Notes under the pieces: generated by a model
What the model saw: only the letters and a program-made list of their open reading frames with translations
What the model was told of the DNA's origin: nothing
The model's database searches: none
Shown: positions 1 to 10,374 of the stretch, piece after piece
How the letters are laid out: each line of letters starts with the position of its first letter
Position numbering within the stretch: the first letter of the stretch is position 1
Made by a program: the position numbers and the translations under genes
From: Jimgerdemannia flammicorona
Lineage: Eukaryota; Mucoromycota; Endogonomycetes; Endogonales; Endogonaceae
Reading direction: 5' to 3'
Length of the DNA stretch: 32,470 nucleotides
Assembly (NCBI GenBank): GCA_003990745.1
Contig: RBNI01000374.1
Location: 1-32,470, forward strand

Positions 1-122
1 GGCTGTTGCTGCCCCTGGTTTGGTTGCTGACTTGGTCCTGCTAAGTTCTCCACTGTAGATAGCTGGGTTCTTGAGCCAAATGGTCAAGTCTTTTGAAAAC
101 TTTCCCAGTTGAGCCCCCAAAA
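1..122 (-). mobile_element. 5' start of a gypsy-like element's internal region (runs off the left edge)
   Basis: Read on the minus strand, an LTR end (TGCCACA) at 129-123 is followed by three bases, a primer-binding-like stretch, and then about 100 bases that could begin gag. One frame there is rich in Gln, Pro and Asn, as gag N-termini often are. The rest of the element lies outside the window. The decayed copy at 4400-7030 shares the same LTR-end and primer-site arrangement, so the two probably belong to one family. Confidence 0.55.
109..119 (-). other. Candidate tRNA primer-binding site
   Basis: The minus strand reads TGGGGGCTCAA three bases inside the LTR end. It starts with TGG, as expected for pairing to a tRNA 3' CCA. 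The decayed elements at 5340 and 7700 have the related GGGGCTCAAGCC at the same place. I did not identify the primer tRNA. Confidence 0.5.
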
Positions 123-370
123 TGTGGCATTCGATTTGTATAACTAAAGGTTCAAACACTGCTCAATGGTGCCACTTGTGTGAAGCACGCGATGTATAAC
201 TGAAGGTGTTGGTGATGTTCGCGGGTCGATAGTCACGTGACAGGTCGTTCGATTCGTGCAGTAATAACGGGAGATCGTTTGACGTTGGCTCAGGATGTTG
301 ATGGCTCAAACGTTCGATGGCTGGCAGGTCGGTCTTTGGCGGTCTAGTATCCTTTGGCTGGGTAACTTGG

Positions 371-450
371 GTCTCGAATCTCGAATGGCGGTCTCGAATA
401 GCGGTCTCGAATGGCGGCGGTCAGCGGTCTCGAATGCGTGGCGGTCTTGA
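371..450. repeat. Short tandem repeat inside LTR (GTCTCGAAT core)
   Basis: The 9-base core GTCTCGAAT recurs at 371, 391, 404 and 427, with a shortened copy at 380. The copies are separated by GCGG-type spacers. The array lies between the TATA box and the inner LTR end, so it would be within the transcribed LTR part. Confidence 0.7.
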
Positions 451-644
451 AACTTGAATATTCGTAGCGGTCGATTTCCTTAACTTGGCGGCGGTTTTCC
501 TGGCAGCTTTCCTTAGTGGCGATTCTTGAACAAGAGTTTTCCTTGGCTCTTGGAGTCTTTTCCCAAAGTTTCTCAAAAACTTAAGTTGGTATTATCTTAC
601 ACTAGACTTCTGCATCGTTCAGATAAAAGACCAATGGACTGAGG

Positions 645-680
645 TTTATTCACTCTAAGGATATAGGGTTACTTATACAA
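645..680 (-). promoter_or_regulatory. LTR promoter and polyadenylation signal
   Basis: On the minus strand a TATA box (TTGTATAAGT, 680-671) is followed about 20 bases later by AATAAA (650-645). The same close pairing of TATA and AATAAA occurs in the other two LTR families of this window. This marks the U3/R area of the LTR. Confidence 0.5.
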
Positions 681-810
681 GTTTGCTAGCTATGGGGGGG
701 CGCGACTAAGGCTAAGGTATACTACATTGTGGCGAACTTTGCTATGTTATTGGCTTGCATGATGCGAGGTGCAGGCTATTGTTTACTATAGATTGGGTTA
801 TAAGAGATAG

Positions 811-957
811 CAATGCTAGATTCGGATTTGCTGACAAAATGCTGAAAACGGTGGTACTGGATGGCAATGCTGGATTCGGACTTGCTGACAAAATGCTGAA
901 AACGGTGGTACTGGATGGCAATGCTGGATTCGGACTTGCTGAGAAAACGCTGACGTG
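811..957. repeat. 54-base tandem repeat, about 2.7 copies
   Basis: Units begin at 811, 865 and 919 and start CAATGCTRGATTCGG. Copies two and three are nearly identical; the third is cut short at about 957. The period is 18 codons, so several frames stay open, but I see no coding support. It lies just upstream of the LTR TATA box on the element's strand. Confidence 0.85.
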
Positions 958-995
958 AAGGCTGCACAATTCTCACGGCTGACAGGTGGTGCTTT

Positions 996-2096
996 CTAGA
1001 GGAAATAGTACCCTTCGTCCACAGTGGGCAAATCTTGCTGGGTTAAGATTTCTTCTTCATCATACCTCTCCTCAAAAGGGGGAAGCACCGGCCAAGAGGT
1101 GAGGGGGTAGAAGAGTGGCCAGTCATCTTCTACAACATTCTCCAACCCTTGAACAGCTTGAATGCGGACAGAGGACTGGTAGACTCTCTGTTGCTCCTCT
1201 TCTTCTTCTAGAAACTCGTCAGTTTCAGTGTCAGAGGGGGTTTCTTCAGGGGCAGGGTCTTGGAGTTCTTGGGCTTCCTCTTCAAAGACAGGGACTTCTT
1301 GGGCTTCTTCTTGATTCGGTTCCCAAATGATGAGATGTGAATTGTGGCTGACAGGGTGGTGGGTGGTTGGGGTAGCCCCAACGGGTGCTTCTATGGTAAT
1401 GGGTGGGCCTTCAAATATCTCCATAAGACTCATTAGGTGACCTTGATGGTTGTCTCGGAGTGGGGTGGTCTGGAAATCTGGCTGAGTGGGTTCGGTTTGT
1501 TGGCTTCCTACGGCGACGCGGTTGCTGCCAGTAGAGTTGGCTACTTCAGATTCTATCCAGTCAGCATCTTCAGTTGAAAGGTGGGAGAGGCTACCAGCTG
1601 TTACTCCTTGCAAGTGTACTATGGCCCAGGGAATATGGCGGAAGATTTGGTGGACACGGAGGGCTCTCTTGATTAGCTGGCTAGTGGTTATCAATTCGGT
1701 AATGAGGCCTTCCCGGTCATCTTCTTGAGTCTCATTGCAAAGGCAGTGTCCAATTTCGTAGTCATGCCAGAGGGTCATTCGTTCGGTAGTGTCTTTGAGC
1801 TACTGGGTCATTATATACCGGTAGTTGATGAAGTGTCCAAGGTCCTCGGTATAGAAGTTCAAGTGTTCAGAGGTATCTGGGTGTCAGATGGCCTTCTTGA
1901 TAGCTTCAAAGATCAGGGTCTTTGGGCCAGGCAAAGGGGTAGAGCGGCAGGAGGTCTGGTTGGATCGGTGAATGGGAGGCATTGTGTGATGGGTACTTGG
2001 TTCTTTGGTGCCGATCCCTGAGGTGGAGTATGGTTCCTTAAATAACATGGTCTTCATTTTGGCTCGGGTTATCTTGTCTTCTTTTGGGATGATCAC
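996..2096 (-). pseudogene. Extra ORF of gypsy-like element (conserved WxxYEIG protein), broken
   Basis: The main open part (1778-996, 260 codons) encodes an acidic protein with a Glu-rich stretch around its residues 155-200 and no clear membrane segment. Upstream coding continues to 2096 in the same frame, interrupted by a TGA near 1885 and a TAG near 1804. These fit CGA to TGA and CAG to TAG transitions. The segment WHDYEIG followed by HQIFRHIPW aligns with WQEYEIG and HQIFR in the ORF at 13750-14850. That second ORF lies between integrase and the LTR of another gypsy element, so this is a family-level accessory protein. Its function is unknown. It occupies the position of env in other elements but lacks env-like features. 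Confidence 0.65.
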
Positions 2097-2189
2097 CTAA
2101 TGGGTCAGGCTGTCTATTTGATTATCACGCCATTATGTCGTCTGATCTTAGTAGTCACCGGTACTCTGTTGTCAATTGCGTACATCACA

Positions 2190-3539
2190 ATATCTTTAGA
2201 TATGGTTTTATTTTAATTGATTTAAAAACTTATCTATAAATTAAAAATCTAACTCCTAATTATTTATTTAATTAATAGAAAAGAGAAAATTCATTGATTT
2301 TTTAAATTATAATTCTGAGAATATTTATATATTTTCAAGATCTTTTAGATTTAACTAACTATTAGCTAAAAAGTATAAAATATAAATTTACTCAAAGATA
2401 ATATAAAAGTAATATCATAATAGTATTACTTAGTCATAATAATACTATTTTATATTATTACATATTTTTATATATTAACTATAGCATAATTATTCAAAAA
2501 CTAGTTTAATATTAATAAAAACTAGAAAGCTAGATAAATAGATATTGATAGAGATGATAACTTATATATTAGTTTTTAGAAAAGATAAATTATAAAATTA
2601 AATATCTCATTTTTATAAAGCTATATATATATCCCTTATGTCATAATCAGATACAGACAAATTTATCTGCAAAAAATTTAATATTTTTAAAAAAAAATTG
2701 ATATAATATTTAATTTAAATTTTTTTCAAAAATTATATTTTTAATTTTTTTTTTTTTGACATATAATTTGATATAAAATTTTTAATAAAAAAATTTTTTT
2801 ATTTAATTTTTTTTTGTAGACAAATTTACCTATAAATTGATATAAGAGATATATGATTATTATAGTAATCTTAGAGATTAATATTATTTATGAAATTTAA
2901 CTCTATTTAAGTAGTATAAGTATTATTAAGACTACTAATTTTTATAGAAAATATTTTATAATACTTTTAAATAAATTAAATTGAGAATTTTATAATTTTA
3001 ATTAAATTTAAATTAAATTAAGATCTTATTTAATTCAAAATTAAGAGTCAATTTTTAGAATACAATAACTTGAGATTAAATTTAAGTTAATTTAATTTAT
3101 TCTATATATTGATATCTTATATACTATATTGTAAAGAGAGGAGCATTTTATTGAAGTTATATAGATTGTATATTTCATATGTTACTGATGAATTGCATAA
3201 ATCTGATGAAATGGCATAAGGTCACATACTGATATATCAAGTTGTCATCCTAATACTCCTGCTCAATGAGATATATAACTAAAAAAAAATATATACTGGA
3301 ATAAAAGCAATGCATAATATATACAAAACTAGCACTATATATAACCCAATTTACTATATAAAATCCTATATTCAAGGAATTTTCATAGGTCAAAAAGTAT
3401 TCTAAAATATATCTGAAATATCCAAAATATCTACCTATAGATAAAGAATGTAATTCTCTTATGAATAAGAGATATAACCAATATATATATGGTATGAGAG
3501 GCTTTTAATAGTCTGAAAAATATCTTATAATTAACTAAA
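2190..3539. other. AT-rich decayed repeat DNA without recognisable genes
   Basis: Composition changes sharply near 2190 to very AT-rich DNA with poly-A/T runs and almost no CpG. I found no open frame with a recognisable domain. About 2960-3080 resembles 7040-7190 inside the fold-back element (AAATAAATTAAATT... and a TACAATAACTTGAG-like end), so a related small repeat is probably buried here. Confidence 0.6.
2624..2852. repeat. Inverted-repeat (fold-back) element, about 230 bases
   Basis: A left arm at about 2624-2681 (ATATATCCCTTATGTCA ... AATTTATCTGCAAAAAA) pairs imperfectly with the reverse complement of about 2806-2852 (ATATATCTCTTATATCA ... AATTTGTCTACAAAAAA). The loop is poly-A/T rich. 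This is the shape of a small non-autonomous inverted-repeat element or an old palindrome. Confidence 0.5.
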
Positions 3540-4330
3540 TACTAGTGAATAGCTCACAAGACCCATTTCTTTAATATATTGTTTGAACTTCAGCTTTGGA
3601 AAGGCTTTTATAAGTGAATTGATGATCATATACTCCATGGGGATGTATTCTAAGTATATGGTATCATTTTCTATACATTTCTATATAAAATAATATAGTA
3701 TATTGATATGCTTTATTTTACTATTATGTACTAAATTTTTGGCAAGTGCAATTATAGACTGATTATTCTGGTATAGCATAGTGTATTCCTGAGTGAATCT
3801 GAGTTCCTTTAAAAGCTCATAGAGCTAAATAGCTTTCTTTATTGCCAATGACAATGCCTGATACTCTGCTTGTATTAATGATATTACTACAGTACTCTGT
3901 TTATATATTTATCATGAAATGATAGACTCTTCATCATTTTTACCAATATGGAAGAGGTATCCAGTCATAGACCAATGGTCATCCAAGTCTCTGGCCCAAT
4001 TGGCATCACATGTACCAGATAGCCAGATTCTGTTGCTCTTCTTATTGCTCTTACCAAAATCCTTACCATTGCTTCTGCTCAATCTAATATCACTATCCAA
4101 TATAAGTATATAGTATGCTAATCCCTTTCAGTATTAGAAAATCTTCTTAATTATCATCTAATATATATTATCATAGTATGGTAATACTGCACTACTTTAT
4201 TAATGATATAAGATATGTCAGATCTCATTCTAAGTATTAGATATATGAGAGAACTGACTACTTATTGATAGGATATATTGGTGGTAGTATTCTTAATAGA
4301 TGTATTATCATCAGTTGCTATAGAAACTAT
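3540..4330 (-). pseudogene. Ty1/copia RT C-terminus and RNase H remnant
   Basis: On the minus strand, frames read in order resemble the end of copia reverse transcriptase (SSLIYLILRMRSDISY, about 4275-4200), the link into RNase H, then WARDLDDHWSMTGYLFHIG (about 4010-3950). Next come AEYQALSLAIKKA, QNNQSIIALAKN and KIKHINILYYFI, ending near 3560. These match the expected order of copia RNase H motifs. At least four stops interrupt it, including a TGA-TAA pair where copia proteins usually have a Trp. The piece is a decayed fragment; I did not find its integrase or LTRs. Confidence 0.8.
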
Positions 4331-4399
4331 ATAAATAGCACAAATAGCTAGATTGAAAATAACTGAACCTTAAAGGCACTATACTCTGAAGATACTATA

Positions 4400-5338
4400 T
4401 TATAAAAGTATAGAGAAAGTCACATACTATATTTAGCTATACTATATATTTAATAATTATCTAAATAGTAATAGAGATAGCAACAAACTTATATAAAATA
4501 TTACAGAGACAAGAGTGAATAAATCTCAGTCTAAAATTCTAAACATATTTTCACTTCAGTTTACTTTTTAATATAATATCTGAGAAATCTGACAAAAGTT
4601 TAAATAAAGAACTTTGCCACTATTAGAAGAGAAATCAACTACTACTAATTTCAAGAAGTCTACTTGTATTCTTAATACAAAGCTAGTCTATTTAATATAA
4701 CTTTACATTAAACTCACATTTATATAAATGAAATCAGTCTTTGATATAACTTTGTTTAAGAAGTTTATCTTACAAAATTAGTTTCGAATAAGATATACTT
4801 TTACAGTGACCAGTTACTTAATATAACTATATACAAACAAAGTAGTCTTTGATATAACTTTATTGAGAGAACTCTTATTATCTGAGTTAATATTCAAAAA
4901 GTCTATCAATTTAGAAGAATCTATACTATCTGAGTTATATAAGTTATAATTATTCAAAAAGTCTACTAATTCAGAAGAATTCATACTATCTAAGTTATCT
5001 GAGTCATCTGTCATTTTTAAGTAATCTATATTATCTACTATTTTTCAGTAACCTACTGCCTAATAAGAAAGTCTATAAGATCATTATGCCAGAAATCACA
5101 TATTTTTAGAGATTATTGTACTATATAGAGATTATAAGCATACTTCTGAAAACATAAATATCATGTATAAATAATATAAAGAAACTGCTCATATCATACA
5201 AACTATCTGCATTATCCAAATCACTGCTATATTTAAGAACTATCTCAATAAAAAAATTAATCATTATATCTAGATTTGACTATTATATGATTAAAATACC
5301 AATATTAGGAATTACAAAATATTTATTACTTTTTGACA
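4400..5338 (+). mobile_element. Decayed gypsy-like LTR, plus orientation
   Basis: This segment pairs as an inverted copy with about 7710-8440. It carries TATATAAAA near 4490 and AATAAA at 4518-4523, the same spacing as in the other LTRs of the window. It ends TTTTTGACA at 5338, followed by a degenerate primer-site sequence (CTGGAGACTTAAGCC). Within it, about 4895-5000 holds an imperfect tandem repeat with the core TTCAGAAGAAT and CTATCTGAGTTAT. The short open frame there (5014-4814, minus) only reflects that repeat. Confidence 0.6.
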
Positions 5339-7030
5339 AAATAACTGGAGACTTAAGCCAACTATATAGTATTTTCAACCTTGTAATTTATCTCTATTGA
5401 GTCAGTATGTTATATTCAGAGCTCAACTGAGAAGATTTTCTTTAAATCTATATAACTTTTTAGCTTACAAAAATCCAATAACCTAACTGGATATATTTGA
5501 TAAAATATCCATCTCACTCACTATAAGAGAATGAGTTATCACTAGTATTTAGACAAAAAGAGAAGTAATTATCTCAAAACTTACTAACTACTAAGTATTA
5601 GAAGGATCTCAGTATAGTATAGAATCCTCAACCAGTATTATCAGACTTACCATCTGATCAATCAGATCAACCAGATCAACCAGACAATATAGACAGCTCT
5701 GCTAGAAACTTCAACAAGTTTGTACAAGAACTTGAGAACTCATTGCTCAATCTTAGTTATCCTCAAAAGTCCCACCAGTCTCTTTCATCAAATTACTACT
5801 AGGATTAGTAATTACAAAATCAGAAGGACTAAGAATAGCTCCTACAAGATTATCCAGATATACTGCATCTTATCTGAGATTCATTATACTATCTCCAGGA
5901 TACCCAAGTATCTCAAGCTCTAGTAATAACTCAGAAATTAAATCAGAATCAGAATTAGAATCAGAATTAGAACTAAAAGATAGTAATGATAAAAGGGCCA
6001 TCTTAATGCCAACCTTTGTAAGATATCCAGAGTTCTTTAATAGAATTGAAGGAATTATAGCTCTAAAGAATCTTTCTGCTTAGAGAAAAGTTACTATCTA
6101 TAAGACTCAACTCAGAGAACTAGTCAAAAGAATTTTCAACTAAGTAGCAAGTAATATATATTCAGATCTTAGAATAGCTATCTATATAGTACTAACCTAA
6201 GAAAGTCATGATCTACTGGATTATTGAAAAATATACAGAAAATGAAACCTACTATAAGATTCAAAAATCTATTATAGAGATGAGGATAAATCTCAGTAAA
6301 TCATCCAGTGTATTCTTTACTAAAATTTAGAAAAAAATATATATAGCTTGATTCAATACCACCAACCAAGACATTATAGATCCAATGATCTTTATAAATG
6401 AGATTCCTCTAAACATCACTTAATATATCTATACTCTAGACATCTAAATGTCTGAAGAATGAGTAAATAGAGCTCAAGGATTTTTTGATATCAGACAAGG
6501 AACTATCTGGAGTAATTATGATAAGAATAATGATAAGAAAGACCTCTTGATCAAAACTCTGTAAGAACTCCTTCAAGAATGAGAAAAATTAGAAAAAGGA
6601 AAACCAGCTAAGAAGTAAAAGAAAGAGAGAAAAAAAATCCAAAACCTTAACTCTAAGTTAGACTAATTGGTGGGCAAATCAAAAAACTCACTATATGTGA
6701 AAATCAGAGCTATTCACAGGACAACAGAGGGTATATATCATAAAGAAATCAAGACTATTTACTTAGAGATAGTAGAAACTACCAACTATAAAAAGAAAGA
6801 AATTACTCAGTCTGAGATAGGCCCAAGTTCAATACTTTTAATATGGATAGTTTGTACACTATATCACAGAATGTGATAATAGAAGAAGTGATCAAAGAGA
6901 TTCAGAACCACTAAATCAAAAAAATGAAACCTAGTATAAGAAGACTAAAGCTTATCTTATCAAAGGCTTTAAAGAAGAAAGTAATAGTGAAGACTACTAT
7001 AATCTAAACCAATATCCAAATAACATCATC
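5339..7030 (+). pseudogene. Decayed gag-like region downstream of the LTR
   Basis: Directly after the LTR and primer-site-like sequence, one plus frame reads as a hydrophilic protein broken by many stops. About 5640-5780 is rich in Ser, Asp and Gln; about 6190-6660 holds longer runs ending in a Lys-rich stretch. Position and composition suggest gag, but I could not find a zinc knuckle or a certain capsid motif. The region ends at the fold-back element at 7031. No CpG occurs in 5641-6000 although CpA is common. Confidence 0.45.
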
Positions 7031-7346
7031 ACTAGTACTCTCAAATAAATTAAATCAATTTGAATTAAATTGAATTGAGGGTTATTCAAATTAAATCAAA
7101 TTGGGGATTTTTTAATTTAAATTAAGTTTAAATCAAATTAAATTTAAATTAAATTGAGAGTGTAATTTGAATTCTATTTTTCAAAATATAATAACTTAAC
7201 AATAATATATCCAAATTTAATAATCTTTAGCTTATTAGATTCCTCTTATATAGAATATATTTTCATCAAGTTATTATATTTCAAAAAATAGAGTTCAAAT
7301 TGAATCTTAAATCAAATTGGACCTTTGATTCATTAAGAGTACTAGT
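7031..7346. mobile_element. Small fold-back element with ACTAGTACTCT termini
   Basis: The ends at 7031 (ACTAGTACTCTCAA) and 7346 (reverse complement ACTAGTACTCTTAA) form a terminal inverted repeat of about 13 to 14 bases. Inner pieces also pair: TTCTATTTTTCAAAATATAA near 7170 with its complement near 7285. There is no coding capacity. It sits exactly at the junction of two head-to-head gypsy copies, so either it inserted there or it marks the rearrangement point. A related AT-rich sequence occurs at about 2960-3080. Confidence 0.6.
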
Positions 7347-8440
7347 ATTATCTAATTGTTCTCATTGAGTCAGATTTTTTGATAATAAGTCTATTAGTAC
7401 TGATTGAGAATTCTGAGCTATACTGACTTCTGGTTGGGATCTTTCTAATACTGAGTAGTTGATAAGTCTTGAGTAGATTACTTCTCTTTATATTTAAATG
7501 CTGATGATTGCTTATTCTCCTAGAGTGATTGAGATTAGTATTATATCAAATATATCTAATTTGGCTATTATATTATTGTAAGCTAAAATACCACCTAGAT
7601 TTAAAGAAAATCTTTTCAGTTGAGCTTCTGAATATAATATACTATCTCAATAAAAGCAAATTATAAAGTTGGGACTAATATATAAATTGGCTTGAGCCCC
7701 TAGTTACTTTGTCAAAAAGTAACAAAATATTCATAGTTTCTGATATTTTTGTTAGTATTTAGTATATAAAGATAATACTGAATTCTTAAGTAAGTTCTCT
7801 TATTTATATAATAGATAATTTCAATAAGTTTTCTATATAATTAGGCAGTCTGATATAATGTGGTAATTTTAGTAAACTTCTTGAATAAAACAGATAACTT
7901 GGGTGATAAAAATTCTTCCTGAATCAGTAGACTTCTCTTAAAAATAACTTGGATGATACAAATTCATTCTGAATTAGTAAATTACTTGAAAATAACTTAG
8001 ATAGTACAGATTCTTTCTGAATCAGCAAACTTCACTTAAAAATGTCAGTTTTTCTTAAGTAATAGATTACTCATCAATATTCTTCAGACTTAGTCTGATA
8101 AGTATATTAAAATATAATAGACTTCTTAATATTATATTAAAGACTATTTTATTTGTATAAATAGATTTATTATAAAGGTACATCTTATACTAGATTAGCT
8201 TTGAGTAGCAGACTTCTTCTTTATATATATCAGAAAGTAAACTAGAGTAGAAAATAGCTTATAACTTCTTAGTAGTAGCTCATTAGTAGGTTTTTTCTTT
8301 TAAGTATACCAGATAGTTGATTTTTTGCTTTGATTTTAGACTGAGGTTTATTTATTTAAATTTTGGAGATATTTTATATAATTGTAGTTACTATCTAGTT
8401 ACTTTTTTTATATATAGCTAATTATAGATTACTAATTCTA
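7347..8440 (-). mobile_element. Inverted second copy of the decayed gypsy 5' end (gag start, primer site, LTR)
   Basis: The reverse complement aligns with 4400-5700: the gag start at about 7347-7500, a primer site (plus TTGAGCCCC near 7692-7700), the LTR end TGTCA at 7710-7714, the repeat core (CTGAATCAG...AAT, three units at about 7905-8035), and the area of TATA and AATAAA near 8350-8390. The alignment stops at the fold-back element on the left. The copy is truncated and strongly AT-drifted. Confidence 0.6.
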
Positions 8441-9101
8441 ATAATGTTTAGCTGTTTTTATTGAGAATTTAAATCTTAAATTTTAATATAGTATACTAGC
8501 TAGGAATACTTTGTGTCCTTATTTAGCTATCTGAGTTATTTATACAAGTTGACACAGTAGAGCAATCCTGATTGTCTAGTATACCTAATATAATATATGG
8601 CTAAATTATAGTAACTAATTTGGATAATAACTTGATATATTTCTCTGCTGACTTTTTACAATATTGTAATAAATAATAGCATTATTATTTTAAAAATACT
8701 ATAATTATACCTAAGAATATATTAAGAACTTTAACTTTAAAATACTTAAAGTCTATAACTTACTAAATTACTATTAGTTAATAGAAGAATTAAAAATATA
8801 ATATATAATACTTCAATGTTAAACTTAAAATAACTAATAAGTACTTGTAGATAATTAATATTATCAGTAATTATCAAACTCATTAATACATCTATTAATT
8901 TGATAATAATGATCAGTAAAGTTAGTAAGTAAAGTTAAAAGTTGACAAATAGATAATATTAGCAGTTAGACAAATTTAGTATATAAATTTATCAGATAAA
9001 GTTAACAGATAAAGAACAAGAGTTAGCTGCTAGAAATAAAATACATAACTAGAGCTCTTAAATCTCTATTAATTTTTATTTTTAATTTATTTTATTTTAT
9101 T
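8441..9101. other. AT-rich DNA, nothing recognised
   Basis: The stretch is very AT-rich, has no convincing frame in either strand and ends in a run of TTTTA repeats near 9090. Normal composition resumes at about 9102, marking the edge of the gene island. Confidence 0.6.
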
Positions 9102-9464
9102 TTATTTTTTTGAACAGATAGGTAATAAACACAATATTTTGTAGAAGCACAAATTGATGAGCAGGGTTCGTAAAGATAATGTTCTAGTTCCTATGCATTG
9201 GCGTAGCAACCAATGCTTGGAAATTACGGAATGCTGGTGTGAGGTAGACCAATTCCTTCGGCCGAATTTATCCGCACTCCGTGGTAAGATCGATAGCGCT
9301 AGGACGGCGAAGGAAATCGAGTAACAACGATTTTTGTGGGACATGGGATTGTAAGCGGCGATGACAAATCCACAGATTGCATCATTTATTCGTATAAAGG
9401 AGCTCGATATCCAATGTGCTCCTTCAGTTGTTTCATCCCAAATAGCCTTCTTTACTCTCTACAC
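9102..9464 (+). promoter_or_regulatory. Upstream region of the glutathione S-transferase gene
   Basis: This is unique-looking DNA of normal composition directly before the GST start codon. It contains a perfect 7-base inverted repeat, GCATTGG (9195-9201) and CCAATGC (9210-9216), that includes a CCAAT box. Pyrimidine-rich stretches precede the start codon. No clear TATA box stands out. A minus-strand frame at 9344-9102 has no recognisable domain and I do not treat it as a gene. Confidence 0.4.
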
Positions 9465-10374
9465 ATGACCGGTAAGCACAAGCTCCGCTCTTTGGAAACC
9501 ATAGAAAACACAAAGCCAACTCTCTCACACCATCCGTCCCATCCGACCCACAGGGACCGACCCCATCAAGCTTTACACGGCACGCGTTTGCCCGTACGCG
9601 CAGCGAGCCAACATCGCTCTCAAGGAGGCCGGCGTGGAATACGAGGCCATCGAAATCGATCTGCAGAACAAACCCGACTGGTACAAAAATATCAACCCCG
9701 AGACCAAAGTTCCCTCGATTAATATCCGGGGAAAGAACATCGCCGAGTCGCTGGTGATCATCGAGCTCGTGGCGGACCTGTACCCTGAGTCCGGGTACGT
9801 GCCTCCTCACCTTGAAAACTCGAATCCTATCTTTCCGAATTCCCGAAAACTCATCTCTCATCCATCCCACCCCCCGCGCAGCCTTCTCCCCGCCGACCCG
9901 ATCAAGAGGGCCGAAATCCGGTTTTTCATCGAGTACTATTCCAAGATTTCGTCGCTGAGTTACAAGGTCCTGGGCGCCCTCAACGACAAGCAAGCAGTTA
10001 AGGCCATCTACGACGACATTCTCAAGGGCTTCAAGCGGGTACCTATCCGTACCTTTTTTATTCTCTTTTCTTCTCTTTCATAAGCCTCATCGTGACCTCC
10101 CTACTCCCAGATCAACGAGCTCCTCCTAGAGCAATCTACAACTGGCCCCTACTTCCTTGGCACGCAATTCTCGCTAGCCGACGTGGCGGTGTCGCCGTTC
10201 ATCGGACGGTTCCAGATCATCCGTGACACCTACCTACAGGATTTTGAAATCCCGCGCGAGTACGAGCGGTTGCTGACATGGGCGGAAGCGGTGCGCGACC
10301 GGCCTAGTTTTAAAGCATCGTGGCCTGGGGAAGATTTCATACGGAACGGGCTCAAGAGACATTTGAAGAAGTGA
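9465..10374 (+). CDS. Glutathione S-transferase, omega-like, four exons
   Basis: Predicted exons are 9465-9471, 9554-9794, 9882-10038 and 10111-10374; all three introns are GT-AG (82, 87 and 72 bases), giving 222 residues. The N-terminal thioredoxin-like half has CPYAQR at about residues 15-20, the place of the catalytic cysteine in omega-class enzymes. It then has KVPSINIRGKNIAESLVI at about 55-72, where VP and ES are the usual glutathione-binding residues. The helical C-terminal half contains YFLGTQFSLADVAVSPF, the conserved N-capping/ADV region. The tiny first exon (ATGACCG) is chosen because it joins in frame and gives a normal N-terminus. Known family members conjugate or reduce substrates with glutathione, including dehydroascorbate or glutathionyl adducts; which one applies here is not visible. 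Confidence 0.9.

Larger units (their letters stand above)
123..2189 (-). repeat. LTR region of left-edge gypsy element; outer boundary ambiguous
   Basis: The inner end is clear: TGTGGCA at 123, directly beside the primer-binding site. A TATA box and a polyadenylation signal sit at 645-680 as in a functional LTR. The outer end could be about 985, where plus reads CTGACA just beyond the extra ORF's stop, giving an LTR of about 860 bases. Alternatively it could be 2189, where plus reads CATCACA and the sequence changes abruptly to AT-rich DNA. In that case the LTR is about 2.07 kb and contains the extra ORF. CpG is abundant here, unlike in the decayed blocks, so the copy is relatively young. Confidence 0.5.

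Noticed and set aside
5346..5366. Functional tRNA gene near the LTR ends
   Set aside because: Only short primer-site-like stretches are seen; no cloverleaf with A and B boxes could be made here or elsewhere in the window.
2190..9100. CRISPR-like or prokaryotic features
   Set aside because: No regular direct repeats with spacers; the region is explained by decayed retrotransposons, and the introns in neighbouring genes show the DNA is eukaryotic.
9433..9993. Minus-strand 186-codon frame over the GST gene
   Set aside because: It runs through two GST introns and exons in antisense; the plus strand has splice sites and the full GST motif set.
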